From a virus, in IMG/VR virus record IMGVR_UViG_3300017748_000002, positions 1-64,000 of that record: DNA of 64,000 bases; one strand, 5' to 3'. The translations under genes were made by a program, and so were the position numbers. The notes beneath the pieces were generated by a model that saw nothing but the letters and a program-made list of their open reading frames with translations, was not told the DNA's origin and made no database searches. Of the stretch, positions 57,738 through 64,000 are shown in pieces (the stretch's first letter is position 1; each line of letters begins with the position of its first letter).

Positions 57738-59162
57738 ATGAGCGTAGATGATCAGTTCCCCTCCTCCACTTTTTGTGCTTTACCGTGGATGCATCTTTCT
57801 ACTAGACCAAATGGTCATATGAGAGTATGTTGTACTGCGAATGCTTCAGGCGTCGCAGTAAACGCGAGCTCTACCAATAAGACTGTTTCAGAGTCTGGTG
57901 TACTTCGTAATGATGACGGTAAACCATCAAATCTCGCCACCACCGGTTTGATGGAATCGTGGAATAACGAATATATGCGTGGCGTTAGAAGGATGATGTT
58001 AAATGGAGAACAACCAAGCTCCTGTACAAAATGTTATAAAGAAGAAGAAGCTGGCCACATTTCTAAAAGAATCTGGGAAACTCGTAAGTGGATCAAAGAC
58101 CAAGGCGGGATTGAACCAATTATCGAAGGCACAGCAGAAGATGGATCAGTGGCTCCAAGAATACGCTATATCGACCTTCGCCTTGGCAGTAAGTGTCAGC
58201 TTGCATGCGTTATGTGCTCTCCTCATGATTCAAGTAATTGGGTAAAAGAACATAAAAAGATTTACCCTACACTTGAAAACAACAATCTGAAAAAGTCAAT
58301 GGCTTGGGAAAAAGAATCCGGCAAGTTAGCTTGGTCAGGTGGATCCTACAATTGGCATAAGAAGAATCCAAAGTTCTGGGATGAACTATACGAAACACTT
58401 CCGCATCTACGTCAATTGTACTTTGCTGGTGGTGAGCCACTCATTATGGATGAGCACTACATGTTGCTTGAGAAATGTATTGAAGATGGATTAGCACCAG
58501 ACATTGAATTACGTTATAACTCAAATGGTATTGAGTGGCGTGATGACTTGTTTGATCTATGGTCAAAGTTTCGTAATGTTATCTTTCACTTCAGTGTAGA
58601 TGACATTGAGATGAGAAATCATTTCATTCGGTATCCATCTAACTGGGAAGTTATTACAGGTTCAATTCAAAAGATGGATGATTATCCACACGGCAATCTT
58701 ACATTGACAACAGCCACAACAATTATGGCACTTAATATTATGTACATGCCAGAATTTATTAAATGGAAACTTGAATCAAACTTTAAGTTACTCAACAAAT
58801 GGCCAAATGGTGCCGGCATTTTCAATTGTCATCTTGCTTATTGGCCACCACAACTCAACGTAAAAGTTTTGCCTGAATGGTTTAAACAAGAAGTCAGACA
58901 GAAATATGAAGAAGAGTTGTATCCATATCTAGAAGAAAACTGGCAAAAATGCACAGGAGTAGAAGCTACTGACTATGATACATGGCGCAATTCCGAATAT
59001 GGAATCAATAGACTAGAAGGACTACTTACTTTTATGGAAGCTGAAGATTGGTCTGAAAGATTACCTGAAACTGCTGAATGGTGTTATAAAGTAGGAAAAG
59101 AAAGATTCCTTGATTTCAATGAAGTCTTTCCAGATCTCGATTGGTTGGAGTGGTATAAATGA
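57738..59162 (+). CDS. Radical SAM protein with N-terminal twitch-like domain
   Basis: A 474-residue protein. The N-terminal Cys region (Cys13 in FCALPWMHL, CC at 31-32, CTKC at 96-99 followed by YKEEEAGH) resembles a SPASM/twitch domain placed ahead of the core. The radical-SAM motif is CQLACVMC (Cys153, 157, 160), with FAGGEPLI near 235. C-terminal helices (LLTFMEAEDW) finish the protein. First gene of the late operon. Substrate unknown. Confidence 0.8.
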   Translation: MSVDDQFPSSTFCALPWMHLSTRPNGHMRVCCTANASGVAVNASSTNKTVSESGVLRNDDGKPSNLATTGLMESWNNEYMRGVRRMMLNGEQPSSCTKCYKEEEAGHISKRIWETRKWIKDQGGIEPIIEGTAEDGSVAPRIRYIDLRLGSKCQLACVMCSPHDSSNWVKEHKKIYPTLENNNLKKSMAWEKESGKLAWSGGSYNWHKKNPKFWDELYETLPHLRQLYFAGGEPLIMDEHYMLLEKCIEDGLAPDIELRYNSNGIEWRDDLFDLWSKFRNVIFHFSVDDIEMRNHFIRYPSNWEVITGSIQKMDDYPHGNLTLTTATTIMALNIMYMPEFIKWKLESNFKLLNKWPNGAGIFNCHLAYWPPQLNVKVLPEWFKQEVRQKYEEELYPYLEENWQKCTGVEATDYDTWRNSEYGINRLEGLLTFMEAEDWSERLPETAEWCYKVGKERFLDFNEVFPDLDWLEWYK

Positions 59163-60481
59163 GTACGTTTTGTCCATTAGCTTGGAACTCAATTAATTTA
59201 AGAAATAATGGTGATCTTCGGATTTGTTGTAATACCAACAGCTATAGTCCGAAGAAAGGTATCATGCGTAAAGAAGATGGTACACCGTATAACGCTGGTC
59301 GTGACGATTTAAATGAAGCACGTAATGCTGAGATTGTAAAGGACGTTCGTGTTTCAATGATGAAAGGCGAATGGAATCCTGAATGTGAACGTTGCCGCCA
59401 AGAAGAAGTGAATGGTATTAGATCAAGGAGAGAATATGAATCAGAAGATTGGGACCTTACGCTTGAAGAGGCTATGGAAAAAACTAACGAGGACGGATCC
59501 ATTGATCCTACTGATTTTGATATCGAGTTTTTCGATATTCGTTACGGCAATTTCTGCAACCTTAAATGCCGTATGTGCGGGCCCACCGACAGTCACATGT
59601 GGTATTCAGATCATGTCGCCCTTTACAATACCACCAAGTATAAAGATACTCACGATCTCATCCAACTGACTAAGAATGAAAAAGGTAAATGGTCTACAGA
59701 CCAGTATGACTGGTTTAAGAACTCAAACTTCTATTGGAATAACTTCGAGAAACATACTGGTAAAGCAAAGAAACTTTACATTGTAGGTGGTGAACCACTC
59801 ATCATTGAAGAACACTTTGAATCACTTGAAAGATTGATTGCTGCGGGTAGAGCCAAAGACATTCAGATTGAATACAACAGTAACCTGACTAACGTTACTG
59901 ACCGCATCATGAAGATATGGGAAGAGTTTAAACAGGTTCGTATTGGTGTTTCAATCGATGGTTATGCTGATGTGTTTGAATATCAAAGAACACCAGCTAA
60001 GTGGAAGTCTGTTTATAAAAACATGAAAAAACTAAACGACAATCCGAATATTAATTTAAAGGGTTGGTTTGCTTTTACAGTAACTCCGTTTAATGTATTT
60101 CATTTGCCTGAGTTTATGAAATGGAAACTTGAAGAATCTGGACTCACACGGTATAATCCTATCACTGGTCCACGTCCTATTATTACTCAACATATGTGTC
60201 ATTCACCAAAGTATTACAATGTGAAAGTTCTACCGCAAATGTTGAAGGATGAAGTCTGTGATACATACCAGGAGTACATTGATTGGGTAATGGATTCAAA
60301 TCATTCTGATCATGTGAAAAAGAAATTTATTGAGATACTCGATGGTATTATGGATTTTATGAATTCCGAAGATTTTGCAACAGACCATTTGCAAGAGTTT
60401 ATTGACCATACAAAGAAACTTGATTTGATACGTGGCCAGAATATTTTAGATGTAGTGCCACAATACGAGGGATTATTTTGA
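59159..60481 (+). CDS. Radical SAM protein with N-terminal twitch-like domain
   Basis: A 440-residue paralogue of the previous gene. N-terminal Cys5 (FCPLAWNSI), CC 23-24, CERC 76-79; cluster motif CNLKCRMC (Cys133, 137, 140); VGGEPLIIEEHFE near 200; VRIGVSIDG near 265 (strand with acidic residue). It overlaps the first gene by four bases. Same late operon. Confidence 0.8.
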   Translation: MSTFCPLAWNSINLRNNGDLRICCNTNSYSPKKGIMRKEDGTPYNAGRDDLNEARNAEIVKDVRVSMMKGEWNPECERCRQEEVNGIRSRREYESEDWDLTLEEAMEKTNEDGSIDPTDFDIEFFDIRYGNFCNLKCRMCGPTDSHMWYSDHVALYNTTKYKDTHDLIQLTKNEKGKWSTDQYDWFKNSNFYWNNFEKHTGKAKKLYIVGGEPLIIEEHFESLERLIAAGRAKDIQIEYNSNLTNVTDRIMKIWEEFKQVRIGVSIDGYADVFEYQRTPAKWKSVYKNMKKLNDNPNINLKGWFAFTVTPFNVFHLPEFMKWKLEESGLTRYNPITGPRPIITQHMCHSPKYYNVKVLPQMLKDEVCDTYQEYIDWVMDSNHSDHVKKKFIEILDGIMDFMNSEDFATDHLQEFIDHTKKLDLIRGQNILDVVPQYEGLF

Positions 60482-61428
60482 AACAGGTAGCACAAAGAAT
60501 TAGTTGGAGAACACCTGAGACTCCGTTTGCCGTTCAATGGTACATGACACCAAGATGTAATTTTGATTGTGTCTACTGTATGCCATGGGATCCGGATAAT
60601 AAGTGGTCATACTATCATGACGATAAATCTAAACCACCAACATTTGATATAATGAAAACTTACGTAGATAAGATTATTGCTCATAGGGGAAATCATATTG
60701 AATGGGGTCTTGGCGGTGGCGAACCAACTGTTATTAAAGATCTTCCAAAGCTAGTAAAATATATTCGAAAAACAGATCCGTATGACTTGACAATTTGTAC
60801 AAATGGATCTTTACCAGAAAAGAAGCTTTTAAAATTATATGAAGATCTTGACGGTATGGTTATGTCATTACACATGGACTATGTTTCAAAGAATCCAGAT
60901 GAATATATCGAGAAATTGATTGCTCTCGAAGAACAACGTAGACCTGACCAAAGTTTGACAGCACGGTTTATTGTCAATCCTCTTCATATGGAATTGATCG
61001 ATAATATGTACCAAGAACTCATGATGGCTAGTATTAATAAGATCGATTTTCGAAATGTAAAGCTATTCAACGGTGAATCATTTTATAGTAATGAGCAAAT
61101 TAAAGTGATGGAATCATGGTACGACGAGTATGGTAAACAGACATCTAATATCATTCAAACGTTTGAAGATGGATCTGAAAAAGAAGTTAATTATGAATTA
61201 ATCACTTTGAATAATGAACATTCATACACTGGTTGGTCATGTATGGCTGGTATCGAACAATGCAATATTGATCCACTTGGAAGAGTCTCGGTTGGTAATT
61301 GTGCAGTTGGAGGATCTATTGGTAATTTAAATGATAATGATTTTACTTTCCCAACTGCACCTGTGACATGTACTAAACAATGGTGTTTAGATTATTGCGA
61401 TATTCGTACGACAAAATGGAAACCTTAA
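60478..61428 (+). CDS. Radical SAM protein with C-terminal SPASM/twitch-like Cys region
   Basis: TTG start at 60478 within TTGA overlap, GAGGG upstream, 316 residues. Cluster motif CNFDCVYC (Cys27, 31, 34), GLGGGEPTVI near 80, and a C-terminal SCMAGIEQCNIDPLGRVSVGNCAVGGSIGNLN with a late CLDYC. This is the same architecture as the two minus-strand enzymes, here between two N-twitch enzymes. The next gene overlaps it by 13 bases. Confidence 0.8.
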   Translation: MKQVAQRISWRTPETPFAVQWYMTPRCNFDCVYCMPWDPDNKWSYYHDDKSKPPTFDIMKTYVDKIIAHRGNHIEWGLGGGEPTVIKDLPKLVKYIRKTDPYDLTICTNGSLPEKKLLKLYEDLDGMVMSLHMDYVSKNPDEYIEKLIALEEQRRPDQSLTARFIVNPLHMELIDNMYQELMMASINKIDFRNVKLFNGESFYSNEQIKVMESWYDEYGKQTSNIIQTFEDGSEKEVNYELITLNNEHSYTGWSCMAGIEQCNIDPLGRVSVGNCAVGGSIGNLNDNDFTFPTAPVTCTKQWCLDYCDIRTTKWKP

Positions 61429-62615
61429 ACTATTCTCAAACATTCTGTCCGATGCCTTTCAATCATTCTTATATCGGACCTGAGCAAATTAAAAAACCTT
61501 GCTCGCGATTTCTATTTCCGGAAATTGACCATGACAACTATGATCAATTCATTAAAGAACTTCAACAGTACAAGTTAAAAGGTGAAAGACATCCGGGTTG
61601 CCGTAAGTGTTGGGAAGAAGAAGATGCTGGTCGAAAAAGATCACTAAGGCAAATTCATCTTGAAGTCGGTGGATTTAACTATCCATTAGTACACGATCTA
61701 GATCCTCATGATCCAAAAATTCGTTGGCTTGAATTAGCATTTTCAAATCGTTGTAATATTCGCTGTCGTATGTGTGGTCCTTTCTACTCAACAAACTGGT
61801 TTAAAGATTGGGTAGCAGTAAATGAATATGCTTTTGGTGTACCGGGTGTAGGTAAAAAGAAAGAAGACATTGAAACATGGTTAGCAACAAATGGTAATAA
61901 ACCACAAGGGTTTGACATATCGGAATTAGATGAGCATATCCCACATTTACGTATGGTAAAGATGACTGGTGGAGAGCCGTTCATCATTCCGGAATATCAA
62001 CAAATTCTAGAACGTATTGATGAGATTGGTAACGCCGAAGGTATGTGGTTGAACTATAGTACTAACCTTACAGTCCGTCCAAAGAAAAGACTCAAAGAAC
62101 TCTGGCAAAAATACGAAAAGATAATGTTTGCTGCTTCGCTTGATGGAGTAGGGCATTTCCAAGAATACCAAAGATATCCGACTCAATGGTGTGACGTGAA
62201 ACAAGTGATGGATGATCTAATGGAGATTCCTAATTCTTGGGTTGGAGTCAGATCAACTATTACGATCTATAATGTTCTCAACATGTCAGGTATTGCTAAC
62301 TGGTTTGCTGAGCAAGAAGATAAATATCATGGATTCAGCGAAGACAGTTGGTTGAATTTTGTAGCTGTGTCTGAGCCAAATTTCTTATCAATCACCGTTT
62401 TACCAAAGTGGGCTAAAGATATGGTAGCTGAAAGATTATCATGGTCTGCACCATCAAGAAAAGTCCAAGATAATTTTGATCAAATAATCAATTATATGTA
62501 CAACCAAGATAATTCACACCTTCTTCCAAAATTCAAAGATTACACGAATAAATTAGATGCTGTTCGTAATGAAAGTTTTAAAGAAGTCAACCCTGAATTT
62601 GCGAGTCTAGTATGA
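61416..62615 (+). CDS. Radical SAM protein with N-terminal twitch-like domain
   Basis: ATG 61416 gives 399 residues. N-terminal Cys11 (FCPMPFNHS), Cys29, GCRKC at 61-65 followed by WEEEDAG; cluster motif CNIRCRMC (Cys113, 117, 120); KMTGGEPFIIPEYQ near 190; MFAASLDG strand. Third member of the N-twitch group in this operon. Overlaps the PLP gene by four bases. Confidence 0.8.
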   Translation: METLNYSQTFCPMPFNHSYIGPEQIKKPCSRFLFPEIDHDNYDQFIKELQQYKLKGERHPGCRKCWEEEDAGRKRSLRQIHLEVGGFNYPLVHDLDPHDPKIRWLELAFSNRCNIRCRMCGPFYSTNWFKDWVAVNEYAFGVPGVGKKKEDIETWLATNGNKPQGFDISELDEHIPHLRMVKMTGGEPFIIPEYQQILERIDEIGNAEGMWLNYSTNLTVRPKKRLKELWQKYEKIMFAASLDGVGHFQEYQRYPTQWCDVKQVMDDLMEIPNSWVGVRSTITIYNVLNMSGIANWFAEQEDKYHGFSEDSWLNFVAVSEPNFLSITVLPKWAKDMVAERLSWSAPSRKVQDNFDQIINYMYNQDNSHLLPKFKDYTNKLDAVRNESFKEVNPEFASLV

Positions 62616-63517
62616 AATACGAAGAGTTATCATTTGACGATCTAGGAACTAAACGGCAAAGGCCGATGTTTTTAAGTACCTTTACTCAATTTCGTGCTAG
62701 CATGAATATGAGAACATACCCACATGATCCTCATGCTTATACAAAACACTTCTTAAATGAAATTGATATGTGGATTCATGCTCATAAATGGGTTCAGTAT
62801 AGAGGATTAGAACGCTTTCCAATACGTGAAGCCATACATGGAACGACTCATACACTTGATGAATTGCATTATCTACATAAAGGAAAGATTTGTGTGTTTG
62901 ACGGTGAATACAGATATCACGAAAGATTGCTTGGTTGGAAATTAAAAAAGATAAAAGCTGCTGATGAAATTTCGTTTGGTGATGTTCTTGTAGTATCATA
63001 TCCATCGTGTATTACTACAAATTATCTTCCAGATTTTGATGAAGTTCTTGATCATTGCTATAAAATAAATGTGCCAGTTCATATTGATGGAGCTTGGTTT
63101 GGTCAGTGTCGAAACTTTTATTTTAATGCTAGCCATCCAGCAATTCAATCAGTGTCTGTATCTTTATCGAAAGCTCTTGGTATGGGATCAAATAGAATTG
63201 GTATTCGTTACAGCCGAGAAAAAGTCGCAGGTCCTATTTCTATTATGAATGACTATAATTATTGTAATGTGTCTGATATGTGGATCGGTGTTGAAATGAT
63301 GAAATACTATGGTCCTGATTTTTGGTGGAAAAATTATACACCGTTGTATCAAAAAGTGTGTAAAGACTTTGGTTTAGAAGAATGCCACTCAATTCATCTT
63401 GGCAAAGGTGATACATATTATGGAATACGTACACCACTTCGATTGTTAATTGAAGGTAAGTACGATGAGCGTGGAACTGATAGAGGATTAAATGACATCG
63501 AAAGAAACGAAAAATAG
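62612..63517 (+). CDS. PLP-dependent fold-type I enzyme
   Basis: A 301-residue aminotransferase-fold protein. VPVHIDGAWFGQCRNF has Asp159, which would bind the PLP pyridine, and VSVSLSKALGMGSNRIG has Lys187 as Schiff-base lysine. It is shorter than usual (about 350-400). Aminotransferase, decarboxylase or lyase activity cannot be separated. In the radical-SAM operon it may act on an amino group of the same product. It overlaps the oxygenase gene. Confidence 0.7.
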   Translation: MKYEELSFDDLGTKRQRPMFLSTFTQFRASMNMRTYPHDPHAYTKHFLNEIDMWIHAHKWVQYRGLERFPIREAIHGTTHTLDELHYLHKGKICVFDGEYRYHERLLGWKLKKIKAADEISFGDVLVVSYPSCITTNYLPDFDEVLDHCYKINVPVHIDGAWFGQCRNFYFNASHPAIQSVSVSLSKALGMGSNRIGIRYSREKVAGPISIMNDYNYCNVSDMWIGVEMMKYYGPDFWWKNYTPLYQKVCKDFGLEECHSIHLGKGDTYYGIRTPLRLLIEGKYDERGTDRGLNDIERNEK

Positions 63518-64000
63518 AATCATTGATAATCCATTTGACATGGATACAATTGACATGATTCTTGAAAATACTCAAGATGAGCGTAGATACCTCGGTAAAG
63601 AAAAAAAGAACTGGGTACGAAGATTACCTGAAGCTGCTCAAGAATATATGAATAGACAGATGGATTGTTTCCAAGGTCGGTGGGTCTTTGAATACTTTCA
63701 TTCTGATGTCAATGTTTTATATCATACCGACACTATCCCTGGTAATGATGGTGATCTTGGTTGTATTGTTCCGATTGATTGGAGTGGTCATCAACCAGCA
63801 ACTCTTATGTACAAATGGTGGTCAGATCGAAGAGTAATATATGCTGGGTCAAATCAAGTTCGATATGAAGACACTGGTGAATTAGAATACTTACATTTAG
63901 GTTATCATTCAGTTGATATGATTTTTGAATGGGATAGAGAGAAAGCGCTTATATTCGATTGTAAGCAATTACATTCAGCTCGAAAGTTTAATCAAAGCGC
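63492..64000 (+). CDS. 2OG-Fe(II) oxygenase-like protein (partial)
   Basis: ATG 63492, reading past the window end (169 codons seen). VLYHTDTIPGNDGDLG contains the HxD pair (His78, Asp80); IFDCKQLHSARKF near 155-166 contains the distal His161 and Arg164, which would bind iron and 2-oxoglutarate. That is the set of a prolyl-hydroxylase-type oxygenase. It would hydroxylate a product or protein made by the same operon. The 3' end lies outside the window. Confidence 0.6.
   Translation, partial: MTSKETKNRIIDNPFDMDTIDMILENTQDERRYLGKEKKNWVRRLPEAAQEYMNRQMDCFQGRWVFEYFHSDVNVLYHTDTIPGNDGDLGCIVPIDWSGHQPATLMYKWWSDRRVIYAGSNQVRYEDTGELEYLHLGYHSVDMIFEWDREKALIFDCKQLHSARKFNQS

Noticed and set aside
1-64000. 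tRNA genes, CRISPR arrays, insertion sequences, attachment sites
   Set aside because: None could be recognised; genes are packed with no intergenic space able to hold them, apart from the short regions described.

Overview
This window is a nearly gap-free piece of a T4-like (myovirus) phage genome, AT-rich (roughly 35-40% GC by eye). Gene content and style match the marine T4-like phages: a T4-type baseplate and tail set, gp32 and gp33-like proteins, PhoH, a gp4-type head completion nuclease, and many small proteins familiar from marine phages. A B12-dependent ribonucleotide reductase, a SleB-type endolysin and a two-component spanin (needs an outer membrane) point to a Gram-negative, probably marine proteobacterial host. 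The exact host cannot be read from the sequence. I found no tRNA, rRNA, integrase, transposase or CRISPR array, and no gene-free stretch over 300 bp. The largest intergenic region is 28770-29046, described under its own entries.

Layout. 1-6,000: head-associated proteins, several beginning with a short motif like the T4 capsid-targeting sequence, including a ligase-like KWDG protein, a nucleotidylyltransferase and an EF-hand scaffold-like protein. 6,000-9,100: conserved T4-like proteins and lysis functions (overlapping Rz/Rz1-type spanins, a DUF1353 protein). 9,200-17,100: nucleotide and DNA metabolism (class II RNR, DUF1289 and zinc-ribbon proteins, GIY-YIG-like nuclease, PhoH, PD-(D/E)XK nuclease, HAD nucleotidase). 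17,113-24,690: an unbroken operon of about a dozen glycan-related genes (DxD glycosyltransferases, GT25-type transferases, methyltransferases, UDP-galactopyranose mutase). 24,672-28,770: an HExxH peptidase on the minus strand, a short Na/Pi-cotransporter-like protein behind a possible Pho box, small accessory proteins, and the SleB endolysin next to a tiny membrane protein. 28,800-31,580: a structured leader, a conserved unknown protein, gp33-like protein and gp32. 31,577-35,852 (minus) and 35,905-53,043 (plus): tape measure, chaperone with a likely -1 frameshift, tube protein, head completion nuclease, then the baseplate and tail-fibre genes. 52,964-64,000: two divergent operons with six radical-SAM proteins, glycosyltransferases, methyltransferase-like proteins, a PLP enzyme and a 2OG-Fe(II) oxygenase-like protein that runs off the window.

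Regulation. Two promoter classes can be seen. One is sigma70-like (TTTACA, 17 bp, TATAAT), and in six cases carries an upstream TGCTCA-type box exactly 8 bp before the -35. The other is the T4-type late box TATAAATA, found before the baseplate genes and before the plus-strand radical-SAM operon. Most genes are coupled by ATGA or TAATG overlaps.

The strongest candidate for an undescribed system is the 53-64 kb modification cluster. Its six radical-SAM enzymes come in two architectures (three with a C-terminal twitch/SPASM-like Cys region, three with the Cys-rich region in front of the core). They sit with glycosyltransferases, methyltransferases, a PLP enzyme and an oxygenase directly after the tail-fibre genes, and at least the plus-strand half appears to be expressed late. 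What the cluster makes or modifies is not known.
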